Source of the DNA: CAZTHM01 sp041946825
GTDB taxonomy: Bacteria; Acidobacteriota; Terriglobia; UBA7540
Assembly: GCA_041946825.1 (NCBI GenBank)
Contig: JBHGBD010000013.1
Location: forward strand, 146,678-210,677
Direction of reading: 5' to 3'
Length of the DNA stretch: 64,000 nucleotides
In this document: positions 56,109 to 64,000 of the stretch, in pieces
Numbering within the stretch: position 1 is the first letter of the stretch
How the letters are laid out: every line of letters begins with the position of its first letter
The notes under the pieces: model-generated
Seen by the model: only the letters and a program-made list of their open reading frames with translations
The model's database searches: none
What the model was told of the DNA's origin: nothing
Position numbers and translations under genes: made by a program

Positions 56109-57398
56109 TTATTTGGTTTTTAAAGATTCGAAAATTCCGGCGCCCTGATACTCAGCGTCCTCGGCTAATTCCTGTTCGATACGCAGCAAACGATTATACT
56201 TCACAAGCCGCTCCGAACAGGTGACCGAACCGATTTTGATTTGTCCCGCACCGGTCGAGACGGCGAGGTCGGCGAGGAACTCGTCTTCGGTTTCCCCCGA
56301 CCGCGCGCTGATCACGGCGCGGTAGCCCGCCTGTTTCGCCAGGTTCACAACTTCTAGGGTTTCGCTGAGCGTGCCGATCTGGTTCATCTTCACCAGCACG
56401 GCGTTGGCAACACCCAGCTCGATGCCTTTACGAACGCGCACCGGGTTGGTCACGAACAGGTCGTCGCCGACGAGTTGGCAGCGCCCGCCGAGTCGTTCGG
56501 TGAGTGCCCCCCAGCCCTCCCAATCTTCTTCCCCCAAGCCGTCTTCGATTGAGATCAGCGGATACTTCGCCGCCCACGCTTCGAGCTTCGAGACGAGTTC
56601 TTCGGCTGACAATTCCTGTTGGTCGGCTTCGAGCACGTAACAACGGTTCTGGCAAAAGTGGCTTGCTGCCACGTCGAGACCGATTGCGGCGTCCTGGCCG
56701 GGTTCGAGCCCGGCGCGCTCGAAGGCTTCGACCATTACGTCGAAGCCGGCTTCGTTCGAATTCAGCTTCGCCGCGTAACCGCCTTCTTCCGCGACGCCCG
56801 CCCGATAAGCCCCGCGCGCTTTCAAGACATCTTTCGTCGCACGGTAAACCGCCACGACATCTTCCACAGCTTCCGAATACCGCCGTCCGCGCAGAGGAAT
56901 CACCATGAAATCCTGGAAATCGATCGAGCCGCCGTGCGTGCGCCCGCTCAGGATGTTGACCATGGGAACGGGCAGCGTCGTCGCGCCCGCGCCGCCCAGG
57001 TATTTGTAGAGCGGCACTCGCGCCGAGGCCGCCGCGGCGCGCGCCACCGCGAGCGAGACGCCGAGGATGGCGTTCGCGCCCAGGCGGCATTTGTTGGGCG
57101 TGCCATCGAGTCCGCTGAGGCGCGCGTCCACGGCTCCCTGGTCGGAAACCTCCATGCCTCGCAATACCGGCGCGATCAAGTGCTCGACGTGCTCGACCGC
57201 CTTGAGGACACCCCGGCCGTGATAGCGCTTGGGGTCGCCGTCGCGCAATTCGAGCGCTTCGCCCTTTCCCGTCGACGCCCCCGAGGGAACACTTGCGCGC
57301 CCCAACGCGCCGTCGTCGAGAAGGACATCCACTTCCACAGTCGGATTCCCGCGCGAATCAAGAATTTCACGAGCGCGAATGTATGAGATGCGAGCCAA
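56109..57398 (-). CDS. eno: Enolase with altered active-site residues
   Basis: 429 residues, normal length, from TTG 57398 with a weak ribosome site. Most of the enolase signature is present: PSGASTGKGEALELRDG, EEGGYA (Glu205), metal ligands Asp242, Glu285 and Asp312, VKMNQIGTLSET (Lys337) and RSGETED. Two positions differ from E. coli enolase: the conserved SHRSGETED reads SARSGETED (Ala365, codon GCG, in place of catalytic His) and QEFM reads QDFM (Asp163). The loop NGGxHADNN is SGRTHGGSI. It may be a diverged paralogue with changed activity, or an enolase subtype. Expected role is 2-phosphoglycerate dehydration in glycolysis. Confidence 0.85.
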   Translation of the reverse strand: MARISYIRAREILDSRGNPTVEVDVLLDDGALGRASVPSGASTGKGEALELRDGDPKRYHGRGVLKAVEHVEHLIAPVLRGMEVSDQGAVDARLSGLDGTPNKCRLGANAILGVSLAVARAAAASARVPLYKYLGGAGATTLPVPMVNILSGRTHGGSIDFQDFMVIPLRGRRYSEAVEDVVAVYRATKDVLKARGAYRAGVAEEGGYAAKLNSNEAGFDVMVEAFERAGLEPGQDAAIGLDVAASHFCQNRCYVLEADQQELSAEELVSKLEAWAAKYPLISIEDGLGEEDWEGWGALTERLGGRCQLVGDDLFVTNPVRVRKGIELGVANAVLVKMNQIGTLSETLEVVNLAKQAGYRAVISARSGETEDEFLADLAVSTGAGQIKIGSVTCSERLVKYNRLLRIEQELAEDAEYQGAGIFESLKTK

Positions 57399-57412
57399 GT
57401 TTTCTTACCGAA

Positions 57413-58435
57413 TCAATCTTGATGGATGTTCAATCGAATTACCTCGATTACATCACCGAGTCCCTGAGGCTGAGCGCGCAGGATTTGTTTTGCCGTCGCG
57501 CGAACCTTTTCCTTGGCGGCCTCGTCGCGGATGTATTCGACCGGCGACTTGCCATCGATGCGCGCCAGCATCAGCGCGCCCAGGTGTCGGATCGTCAACG
57601 CCTCGAAGCCGCGCGACGCGCCCCCGGGCATCCCCGCGGCCAATGCTTTCCAGAACTCGCGCACCGCAGCAAAGTATTGCGAAGCGAATTCGGGCCGATG
57701 CAGAGCCTTGAGGAAGAGATGGTTCATCAGGAACGCCGCGTCGAATGACGGGTCGCCCCAGTGGATGACCTCGAAATCGATCAGAAAGATATTCCCGTCG
57801 CGCACCAGCAGGTTCTTGGGGCTGTAATCGCCGTGGACGAGCGCCGTCTGGACGTTCCACGAGTTCGCCATCAATTGCACGATGGCGGCGCGCACGTCGG
57901 GGTGACGCTTGGCCGTGGTGCGGTAATAGGGATCGATCCGAAGCTGATCGAAGACCGTCCGGTCTTCGAATTTCTTTCGCAAATCCGGGTCCGCCTGTGA
58001 GGCGCTGATCATTTTCGCCAGCAGTGTTCCCGCCTGTCGCGCCACGGTGAGATCAACTTGTCCTGCGAGCAGGGATTCCTTCCAGGATACCGATCCCGCG
58101 GGCGCGGCCGTCATGACAAAGAGGAAATTCTCGCGGTCAATGTGGATGACTTCCGGGAGCGCCGCCTCGCCCAGCACGGGCCGCAATGCCTGAATCGATT
58201 CCGCCTCTCGGTAGATGCGGCCGCGCTCAGAACGCCAATCGTCCTGGACGCGCAGTTTTTCGAGCGATTGCTTGACGACCCAGCGGCGGTCGGGCCATTC
58301 GAGCAGAAGCACGATGTTCGAAACGCCGCCGCCCAGCTCGCGAATCTCGACGGTGTCGGGCTCGCCAGCGAGGCCGCGGCTGGCGAGGTAGGGAAAGACG
58401 TTGCGTGAGTCGAGGGCTAAGACGTCGGAATTCAT
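57413..58435 (-). CDS. Phosphotransferase (APH / MTR-kinase-like)
   Basis: 341 residues from ATG 58435; an upstream in-frame start at 58468 lies in the repeat element. Kinase-like fold: ELGGGVSNIVLLLEW, WVVKQSLEKL (ATP Lys), LVHGDYSPKNLLV (catalytic loop) and IFLIDFEVIHWGDPSFDAAF (metal Asp). It resembles aminoglycoside phosphotransferase and methylthioribose kinase relatives. Small-molecule substrate unknown. It ends 14 nt before the start of enolase on the same strand, so the three genes phosphotransferase-eno-osmC may form an operon. Confidence 0.82.
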   Translation of the reverse strand: MNSDVLALDSRNVFPYLASRGLAGEPDTVEIRELGGGVSNIVLLLEWPDRRWVVKQSLEKLRVQDDWRSERGRIYREAESIQALRPVLGEAALPEVIHIDRENFLFVMTAAPAGSVSWKESLLAGQVDLTVARQAGTLLAKMISASQADPDLRKKFEDRTVFDQLRIDPYYRTTAKRHPDVRAAIVQLMANSWNVQTALVHGDYSPKNLLVRDGNIFLIDFEVIHWGDPSFDAAFLMNHLFLKALHRPEFASQYFAAVREFWKALAAGMPGGASRGFEALTIRHLGALMLARIDGKSPVEYIRDEAAKEKVRATAKQILRAQPQGLGDVIEVIRLNIHQD

Positions 58436-58449
58436 ATTGACGGTCTCAA

Positions 58450-58577
58450 ACGACGAATGACGAAGCACGAATTACGAGCGATCAACCAGGAAATCATCGC
58501 AAATCGTTTCCAGTCCACCTATTGCGTGCGCGCACCATTCGTCTGCTGGAATTTGTATTTCGTAATTCCTATTTCCG
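58450..58577. repeat. Fold-back repeat of GAATTACGA type
   Basis: The left end (58450-58480) is a short-period run of ACGACGAATGACGAAGCACG, then AATTACGA. The right end (58550-58577), read on the minus strand, is GGAAATAGGAATTACGAAAT. A related AATTTCGAATTTCG run occurs at about 58878-58900. It overlaps the end of the following left-facing gene by a few codons. Confidence 0.45.
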
Positions 58578-58823
58578 AATCACTGGCCGCCCGCTTGGGT
58601 CGAGACGTTCGAGCAGTCGGTAGGCGGCCGCACAGGTCGGGCAACGGACTTCGTCGCGATCCGCCCCGGCGGGCCGAAGCACATCGCCCACCAACCCGAA
58701 GTGCCCGTCGGGTGAGGCATGGTATTCAAACATTAATTGCCCGCAGCGCGCGCAGTATTGGCGCCGCCGCACGACCCCGGACGATTTTGACACCTGCAAA
58801 GCCCTGTCTTCAGGCGATGCCAT
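58569..58823 (-). CDS. Small zinc-ribbon protein
   Basis: 84 residues from ATG 58823; a GTG at 58862 is an alternative. Neither has a clear ribosome site. Two Cys pairs, YCARCGQLM and VRCPTCAAAY, frame about 35 residues and should bind one zinc. The rest is polar. Function unknown. The stop lies inside the fold-back repeat, so the last codons may have been supplied by that element. Confidence 0.55.
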   Translation of the reverse strand: MASPEDRALQVSKSSGVVRRRQYCARCGQLMFEYHASPDGHFGLVGDVLRPAGADRDEVRCPTCAAAYRLLERLDPSGRPVIRK

Positions 58824-58943
58824 AAATTCACGAATGCTATTACTATATCTGAGAATGGGCACCTGGCGCGATTTTCGAGTTTCTAATTTCGAATTTCGTA
58901 CTGCAGCGCCAGAAGACGTCGTCGCATCTAACCAGCGCAGGGT

Positions 58944-59960
58944 ATGGAGCGTCGCACTTTTGTAATCGGAGCCGTCGCGGGCGGGATCGGCCTGGTCGAA
59001 TACGCCTTCGTGAACGGCTGGATGAACAAGATGAGCGCCCGGCCGCGGCTTTCGGTCAAGGCGTTCGAAAAGTACGGCGAGCAGGCGGCGCTCGTGGCTA
59101 TCACACCCAACGAGGATTTCTATGTGACCTCCAAGGGGACGACGCCCATCGTAAAGGCTGCTGACTGGCGGCTCAAAGTTGATGGCTTGGTCAAAAACCC
59201 CTTCACGCTGACCTACCAGGATCTACTGGCGCTGCCACGCCTCGAAAAAGTCTTGACGCTCGAATGCATCTCGAATCCTCTCGATGGGAAATTCATCGGC
59301 AACGCCAAATGGACGGGCACGGCGCTTAAGCCCCTCATCGAGCGCGCCCAGCCGCTCGCCGACGCCGCGCACGTGGTTTTCCATGCCGCTGACGGGTTTA
59401 CTACTGGCCATCCTATCGCGCGCGCGTGGAACGAGGAGAACTTCATCGCCTATCAAATGAACGGGGAGAATCTTCCGCCTAATCACGGCTATCCCGCGCG
59501 CGCTTTCATCCCCGGCAAGTACGGCATGAAGCAGCCGAAGTGGCTGACGCGCATCGAATTCGTCAACAAGGCGTATCTCGGCTTCTGGGAGTCGCAGGGT
59601 TGGTCGGACGAGTGCGAGCGCTGGGCGCACGCGCGCTTCACCGACCCCGAAAACGGGGCAAAGATAGCCGGGAAGAATTTCGAGATCACCGGCTACGCGG
59701 TGGGAAATCTCGACGGAATCAAGGCCGTCGAAATCAGCTTCGATAATGGCGGGACGTGGCAAGCTGCGAATGTATTCAGCAATCCTTCAATACTAACCTG
59801 GGTATTCTGGAAGTACATCTGGATCGATCCCAGGCCCGGAACCTACAAGGTCCGCGTTCGCTCGACCGACGGCAAAGGTCGCGTCCAAACCGAAGGCCCT
59901 GCCGATACCTTCCCCGATGGCGCCACGGGCCAGCAGGCGATCAAAGTGATCGTCGCCTGA
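58944..59960 (+). CDS. Sulfite-oxidase-fold molybdopterin enzyme
   Basis: 338 residues. MERRTFVIGAVAGG is a Tat-like signal. The molybdenum domain follows (about 70-250) with LTLECISN (Cys108 as Mo ligand), GNAKWTGTALKPL and ARAFIPGKYGMKQPKWLTRIE. The C-terminal Ig-like dimerisation domain (about 255-338) has AVEISFDNGGTWQAA. Family members oxidise sulfite or reduce protein methionine sulfoxide. No haem or membrane partner gene is adjacent, so its electron partner is unknown. Confidence 0.88.
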   Translation: MERRTFVIGAVAGGIGLVEYAFVNGWMNKMSARPRLSVKAFEKYGEQAALVAITPNEDFYVTSKGTTPIVKAADWRLKVDGLVKNPFTLTYQDLLALPRLEKVLTLECISNPLDGKFIGNAKWTGTALKPLIERAQPLADAAHVVFHAADGFTTGHPIARAWNEENFIAYQMNGENLPPNHGYPARAFIPGKYGMKQPKWLTRIEFVNKAYLGFWESQGWSDECERWAHARFTDPENGAKIAGKNFEITGYAVGNLDGIKAVEISFDNGGTWQAANVFSNPSILTWVFWKYIWIDPRPGTYKVRVRSTDGKGRVQTEGPADTFPDGATGQQAIKVIVA

Positions 59961-60010
59961 AGTTTCTTGCGCCGCATTTGTGCCAGCGGTAGCATTCTCC
60001 GGATCGACGC

Positions 60011-60475
60011 ATGAGCAAGCAGCGAGCCTCTTCATTTCTCGGGGGTGTTGCCTTCTGGGTGTTTTCGTTCTCGTTCGTCATGGCGGCACAAGACATTCCT
60101 AAGCTCACGCTCAAAGTTAAGTAAAAGCTGCCGGTCCCATCGGGCCTCGTTCGTCATCTTGCCGCGGGACCATTTTCCTGCGACACGAGGGGCGACCTCT
60201 ATTTCGAGCAGGGCATGCCTTATCCTGCTGACCCGGCGAGATGGCCCATCATACGAATCTCCGCCGACGGGAAGCAGGCGACCGCTATCACCTCCGACTC
60301 CGTCCCCGGCTTTGACAGCAAATTGACGTTTGCGTCTTTCACGGTGGCGGTCCGAGGAGAGCTATACGTCATCGCCGCCACAAGTGAATCTTTCCACCTG
60401 ATTACTTACGACGCGGACGGAAAGTTTAGATCGGCGGCCAAGTTCGAGAGAAAGGACTTCAACCCCTCACAATAG
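60011..60475 (+). pseudogene. Secreted protein gene with in-frame TAA stop
   Basis: ATG 60011 starts a signal peptide (VAFWVFSFSFVMAAQD), but TAA at 60122 stops it after 37 codons. The same frame continues without further stops as KLPVPSGLVRHLAAGPFSCD, then RGDLYFEQG, and on to 60475. The downstream part resembles one or two blades of a beta-propeller. Either the gene has been inactivated by one base change or the stop is read through; the first is more likely. The C-terminus also looks shorter than a full propeller. Confidence 0.7.
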
Positions 60476-60662
60476 CGTCGAGGCCGACGGCCTTTCGATC
60501 GTCCACGCTGTTCATCAGTAGTTCTCCCCGCAGCGTCAACTCTTCGCGGTAATTTCGAGCATGCTGGATGAAAAGCAGGCTAAGGAAAATCCGGCAGTGG
60601 CGCGGACGTAGGGCTGACTCGTGAACCGCCGCAGCCGGAATTGGGGTGGCGCAGGATCTCGC

Positions 60663-61499
60663 TCAAAAATCAAACCGGTAGCCGATGATGAGCTTCAGGA
60701 TGAGCCGGTCGGTGCTGCTGGTAAGGCCAAATCCGGGGCCAAAGTTGACCTCCCACTGCGGTCCGAGGTTGAGGTCGAGGGTGGGAAAGATGGCGTGCTG
60801 CTGTTCGCGGAGAGGGTCGAAACAGCTGATGGGTCCCAGAGAACCATAGTATTCGATTCCCGCCGCAACCTTGCGCGTCACGTCGTAGCTGACCTTGAAG
60901 TTGGGCGAGAATTCGAAACCCTTGCGGGTGTTGGCCCCATGCAGGGCGCGTTCCAGCGTGGGATTGAACGACCCATACCACTTCCCCCATTGCTTGTCGA
61001 TGATGGGGCGCATCTCCCAGGTCCAGGTGTCCTCGGAATAATTCCTCCGCTGGTAGCCAATCTCATTCGAGAGGCTGACTCCCAGCGGCCAATGCCAGCT
61101 TTCCGGCACACGCACCCGCGGTCGGATATGGCTGCCTACGAAGTCCCAACCGTTTCCGGACCGCGCGCTGGTGAAGATGTAGAATCCCGTTTCAAACCAG
61201 TCGTTAAAGCCATGAGTGATCTCAATGGTCTCGTGCCAGGCGTGATGAGTGGGCAGAACTCCGTCCACGGTCTTTTTTTCGCCGAGCGGGGTGAAGTTCG
61301 TATGAAATTCCAGCATGGTATGGTGCGCGGGAACTGTCTCGTAGCCGTAGACCTGGATCTCGTAATTCTCTTGCGCGCACGCAACGCCGGGCGCGGCCAG
61401 AGCAAAGAACAGCACTGCCGCGCCGCATATGACAAGTCGGCGGGCGACCGCCCGGCACGAGGGCTTTGGAGGGTGGAGATCGTGGAACACGCTCGGCAA
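60663..61499 (-). CDS. Outer-membrane beta-barrel protein, unknown
   Basis: About 279 residues from TTG 61499, which follows a GAGGG site; the longer frame to 61574 would run into the upstream YHS gene. A hydrophobic signal (LVICGAAVLFFALAAPGVACAQ) is followed by beta-strand sequence (TMLEFHTNFTPLG, NDWFETGFYIFTSA, SLSNEIGYQRRNY) and a terminal Phe (IIGYRFDF). It is probably cotranscribed with the tiny YHS-domain gene 14 nt upstream, which hints at metal handling. Function not known. Confidence 0.7.
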   Translation of the reverse strand: MPSVFHDLHPPKPSCRAVARRLVICGAAVLFFALAAPGVACAQENYEIQVYGYETVPAHHTMLEFHTNFTPLGEKKTVDGVLPTHHAWHETIEITHGFNDWFETGFYIFTSARSGNGWDFVGSHIRPRVRVPESWHWPLGVSLSNEIGYQRRNYSEDTWTWEMRPIIDKQWGKWYGSFNPTLERALHGANTRKGFEFSPNFKVSYDVTRKVAAGIEYYGSLGPISCFDPLREQQHAIFPTLDLNLGPQWEVNFGPGFGLTSSTDRLILKLIIGYRFDF

Positions 61500-61513
61500 G
61501 TTGTCCCTCGGGG

Positions 61514-61663
61514 TTACTTGCCGGCGTATTTTTCGGGATTCTGGTCGAACTTGGCCTTGCAGCCCTGAGCGCAAAAATAGATCGTCTGGCCTTTGTATTC
61601 GCTGGTCGCGGCGGCCTTCTCGGAATCAATCGTCATCTTGCAGACAGGATCCACTACTTTCAT
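61514..61663 (-). CDS. YHS-domain protein, 49 residues
   Basis: ATG 61663 with a GGAAGGAG ribosome site 7 nt before it. MKVVDPVCKMTIDSEKA, then QTIYFCAQGCKAKF, is a complete YHS domain with Cys8, Cys31 and Cys35, a small metal-binding module found alone or in copper P-type ATPases. The frame ends at 61514, 14 nt before the barrel gene. It probably binds copper or another soft metal in the cytoplasm. Confidence 0.88.
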   Translation of the reverse strand: MKVVDPVCKMTIDSEKAAATSEYKGQTIYFCAQGCKAKFDQNPEKYAGK

Positions 61664-61746
61664 GGCGGCTCCTTCCTTTCATTTTCAAATTGAAATTGTA
61701 TCATCCCAGAGGAATTGCGAACGACATAGGGAAGGAGAATGCTGAG

Positions 61747-62988
61747 ATGCTTAAGAGGGTCTTGTTTGCGTTGATCGCGATAACGGCGATGCTTGACACA
61801 GCGCAGGGGCGAAACACCAAATGGATTCATCTCTCGTCGAGGACCGGCGACCTGCCCGTGCCCTGGCAAGGCAAGGAACAGACAGCGAGCTTGATCCTCG
61901 ACGTGGACAACGACGGGGTGAACGATTTCGTTCTGACCGAGCGCACGGCGGCGCCGTCGGTGGTTCTCTATCGGCGCGACAGGAGCGGCTGGACGAGATA
62001 TGTCATTGAGCCGGAACCGTTGCACATCGAAGCGGGCGGCGCGGTGAAGGATCTCGACGGTGACGGGGATCTCGACATCGTTTTCGGCGGAGACTACAAG
62101 AGCAATCAGGTCTGGTGGTGGGAGAATCCGTTTGTAGGGAAGAGGGAACAGGGGACAGGGAACAGAAAGAGCGAAGATCCTTTTGCGCGGCCGTGGAGGA
62201 GGCACCTCGTCAAGAACTCCGGCGCGCCGAAGCATCACGACGAAATGTTTGGCGACTTCGACGGAGACGGAAAGGAGGAATTGGTTTTTTGGAATCAGGA
62301 AGCGCACGCGCTCTTGATGGCGAGGATTCCGGATGATCCGCGCCACGCTGAGGGGTGGCCAATCAGCGAAATCTATTCCTACAGCGCCGATAGCGAGCCC
62401 CAGCAGCGCGGCAAGCCCGCGCCGTTCAAATCCGTGAACGAACACGAAGGTCTGGCCAAAGCCGATATCGACGGCGACGGCAAGCTCGATATCGTCGGCG
62501 GCGGGCGATGGTTCAAGCACCTTGGAGCCGCGAATTTTGCGGTCAATATCATTGACGCGCATTACGCTTACTCGCGCGCCGCGGCAGGACAATTGAAGAA
62601 GGGTGGAAGGCCCGAGGTAGTCTTGGTGGTGGGGGACGGTGAAGGGCCGCTGATCTGGTACGAGTGGGTGAAGGGCACGTGGGTCGCGCACAAGCTGCTC
62701 GAGGTGACCAGCGGCCACAGCCTGCAGCTTGCCGATTTCGACGGCGACGGCAATCTCGATATCTTCTGCGCGGAGATGCGCCTCGGCGGTGGGAACCCCG
62801 ACTCAAAGATCTACATTCTTTACGGCGACGGGAACGGCCATTTCGAAACCACGATTGTTGATCGCGGCTTCGATTTGCACGAATCGCGAGTCGCCGACCT
62901 CGACGGCAACGGCTCGCTCGATATTCTCGGGAAGCCGTACAACGGCGATGTGCCCAGGGTGGATGTCTGGTTAAGCGGGGAGCAGTAG
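61747..62988 (+). CDS. Secreted FG-GAP/VCBS-repeat protein
   Basis: 414 residues from ATG 61747 after a GGAG site. It has a signal peptide (RVLFALIAITAMLDTAQG) and then at least five FG-GAP repeats with calcium-type motifs (DVDNDGVND, DLDGDGDLDIV, DFDGDGKEELV, DIDGDGKLDIV, DFDGDGNLDIF, DLDGNGSLDIL), predicting a beta-propeller. Between the second and third repeat sits a foreign-looking basic stretch, GKREQGTGNRKSEDP, coded by a purine micro-repeat. Ligand unknown. A longer open frame starting at 61429 crosses the divergent YHS gene and is not used. Confidence 0.85.
   Translation: MLKRVLFALIAITAMLDTAQGRNTKWIHLSSRTGDLPVPWQGKEQTASLILDVDNDGVNDFVLTERTAAPSVVLYRRDRSGWTRYVIEPEPLHIEAGGAVKDLDGDGDLDIVFGGDYKSNQVWWWENPFVGKREQGTGNRKSEDPFARPWRRHLVKNSGAPKHHDEMFGDFDGDGKEELVFWNQEAHALLMARIPDDPRHAEGWPISEIYSYSADSEPQQRGKPAPFKSVNEHEGLAKADIDGDGKLDIVGGGRWFKHLGAANFAVNIIDAHYAYSRAAAGQLKKGGRPEVVLVVGDGEGPLIWYEWVKGTWVAHKLLEVTSGHSLQLADFDGDGNLDIFCAEMRLGGGNPDSKIYILYGDGNGHFETTIVDRGFDLHESRVADLDGNGSLDILGKPYNGDVPRVDVWLSGEQ
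62138..62176. repeat. In-frame GGGAACAG micro-repeat inside FG-GAP gene
   Basis: A run of AGGGAACAG, GGGACAG and GGGAACAG units inserted in frame, coding REQGTGNRK between two propeller repeats. Base use differs sharply from the flanking gene. Confidence 0.5.
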
Positions 62989-63023
62989 AGCCAAACTGCG
63001 AATGGAGAACAGTGAACTGCGTT

Positions 63024-63047
63024 TGCTGATGGCTGAGAGCTGAAAGC
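63024..63047. repeat. GCTGATGGCTGA-type short repeat
   Basis: Reads GCTGATGGCTGA, GAGCTGAAAGCT in the short gap between the FG-GAP gene and the next left-facing gene. It shares its units with the fold-back repeat at 31235, but only one arm is clear. Confidence 0.4.
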
Positions 63048-63067
63048 TAAACGCTTCCTTCTGCAAT

Positions 63068-63364
63068 CTACGCCGTAGCAAGTTCACCGAGGCAATGCTT
63101 CAATTCTTTACGAAACTCCTCGCAAAGAATTCGCCGGCTGCGGGTGGTGAGCGAGGCTAGAGCCTCGAGCGGGGTGGGGAAGCTGTCGCCGACCTGGAAT
63201 TCGCCACTGATCATGGAAGAGACGGCGAGCAGGCCGAGGATTTCTTCGTCCTTCGGCGCATGCTCGGCGAAATACGAGCGAAAACCTTCGCGGTCGCTGG
63301 CGCCCTGTTCCAGGATGGCGCGTAGTTGCTGCTTGAAGAAGTTCCGGATCTTTTTATCGTCCAT
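63068..63364 (-). CDS. Small protein, unknown
   Basis: 98 residues, mostly helical and charged (MDDKKIRNFFKQQLRAILEQG, EEFRKELKHCLGELATA), with a Pro/Thr loop in the middle. No signal or known motif. It lies 117 nt downstream of the CxxC protein on the same strand, and both follow the ribonucleotide reductase gene. Confidence 0.6.
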   Translation of the reverse strand: MDDKKIRNFFKQQLRAILEQGASDREGFRSYFAEHAPKDEEILGLLAVSSMISGEFQVGDSFPTPLEALASLTTRSRRILCEEFRKELKHCLGELATA

Positions 63365-63480
63365 GGTGGCCGCCTTCTTCCCTCACCCGTCCCGATTCTA
63401 TCGGGACACCCTCTCCCACGTGGAGAGGGCCGGCTTCCACTCCCCCTCGTCTCCCCTTGCTCTTGGCGAGAGGGGCCGGG

Positions 63481-63726
63481 TCAGCACGTCGAATTGCAGA
63501 CGCGAAGCGAGAGATTGCGCAGAAAACCTTCCTCGCCCAACTCGGCCTTCTCTTGCAGGCACATCGGGCAAACCAGGATGATGCTGGCCACTCGATCGCC
63601 GTTAATGCGCTGCACATCCCAGCCGTCGCGTATGGCCTCATCGGCGGCGGGCAGATGCCGGTCGCAGTACCAGCAGCAGCCCTCGCCCGTGCCGGCAATG
63701 GCATGTAAAGCTTCGGGCACGTTCAT
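63481..63726 (-). CDS. Small CxxC zinc-binding protein, unknown
   Basis: 81 residues from ATG 63726, strongly supported by GAGGAGGGG. Cysteine pairs CCWYC and CPMC plus HLPAADE suggest one zinc site; the chain ends CNSTC. A longer open frame to 63870 has no ribosome site. Function unknown. It lies downstream of the class II ribonucleotide reductase on the same strand. Confidence 0.65.
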   Translation of the reverse strand: MNVPEALHAIAGTGEGCCWYCDRHLPAADEAIRDGWDVQRINGDRVASIILVCPMCLQEKAELGEEGFLRNLSLRVCNSTC

Positions 63727-63748
63727 CGTTCCCCTCCTCAAAGCGCAA

Positions 63749-63776
63749 CGGGCCGCCCAAGCGTGAGAGCGGCCCG
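63749..63776. promoter_or_regulatory. Strong stem-loop between reductase and CxxC gene
   Basis: Perfect 8-bp stem CGGGCCGC/GCGGCCCG with a 12-nt loop, just before the CxxC gene. Read on the minus strand it has no T-run, so it may be an mRNA-processing or attenuation structure. Confidence 0.35.
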
Positions 63777-63944
63777 CCACGTTTTCTTGCGCTCCGGATT
63801 CGAGCTTTTGTGAGTCTTCAGCTCTTTCTGCTCCCTGATCATGCTGGCGCGTCGCGTGTTCAGGTGCCAAGTACGATCAAATCTGCTTCCTTGACCTTGC
63901 CTCGCAAACATCGCAAAAAGCGCGACGCCTGCGCCAGCTGAAAT

Positions 63945-64000
63945 CTACGAGCACCCGCTGGTCGAGCCGCAATTCATGCAGCGGTAGCAGCTTCCGTTAC
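63945..64000 (-). CDS. nrdJ: B12-dependent (class II) ribonucleotide reductase, C-terminal end only
   Basis: Only the last 17 codons are in the window, reading NGSCYRCMNCGSTSGCS before TAG. This Cys-rich tail is typical of adenosylcobalamin-dependent ribonucleotide reductases, where the cysteines re-reduce the active site. The rest of the gene lies to the right of the window. Confidence 0.7.
   Translation of the reverse strand, partial: NGSCYRCMNCGSTSGCS

Noticed and set aside
61429..61746. Extended N-terminus of the FG-GAP protein
   Set aside because: Runs antisense through the YHS gene; the ATG at 61747 has both a ribosome site and a signal peptide.

Overview
The window looks like a chromosomal segment of a GC-rich soil-type bacterium, most probably an Acidobacteriota member. 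The reasons are two very large TonB-dependent receptors with an N-terminal carboxypeptidase-regulatory-like domain, a FecR/DUF6600 protein with a Gly/Ser-rich tail, a giant Ser/Thr kinase with PEGA domains, a TPR protein with the same regulatory-like fold, and many single genes separated by roomy spacers. Taxonomy is inferred from gene content only.

Layout. 1-1224: left-facing exopolysaccharide export genes (Wza-like lipoprotein, Wzz-like protein cut by the window edge). 2357-2521: a small DUF1328-like membrane protein. 2763-11834: a glucan module with an ABC exporter, a cyclic beta-1,2-glucan synthase lacking the usual C-terminal phosphorylase domain, a coupled coiled-coil membrane protein, and a convergent GH144 beta-1,2-glucanase. 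12349-18734: a 1614-residue kinase and an outer-membrane barrel protein, then tRNA-Val(GAC). 19255-28688: housekeeping and accessory genes (HD, DinB, Tat-exported mannonate-dehydratase-like protein, beta-CASP nuclease, methylmalonyl-CoA mutase large subunit, Memo, FecR/DUF6600). 29524-40163: YebC, two TonB-dependent receptors and a TPR protein between them. Both receptors end in the same 39-nt terminator sequence.

42397-47343 is the accessory hotspot. It holds two truncated RHS cores sharing a linker but carrying different C-terminal toxin-like tails, each followed at once by a small lipoprotein or membrane-protein gene in the immunity position. It also holds a leftover third toxin tail, a GH3-like N-terminal fragment, an IS110-like remnant and a REP-associated transposase flanked by matching palindromes. 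This is the best candidate in the window for an undescribed toxin/immunity system.

47757-64000 is mixed: DUF302, M48 protease, a UDG-like/amidohydrolase operon, an enolase-superfamily dehydratase, MntA-HepT toxin-antitoxin, OsmC, an enolase with an altered active site, a phosphotransferase, a sulfite-oxidase-fold enzyme, a secreted-protein pseudogene with an in-frame stop, a 49-residue YHS protein upstream of a barrel protein, an FG-GAP protein, and the extreme C-terminus of a B12-dependent ribonucleotide reductase.

Several intergenic gaps contain short-period repeats whose two ends are inverted copies of each other (near 23.1, 31.2 and 58.5 kb). A long GAAAATC-type tract lies at 47.57-47.76 kb.
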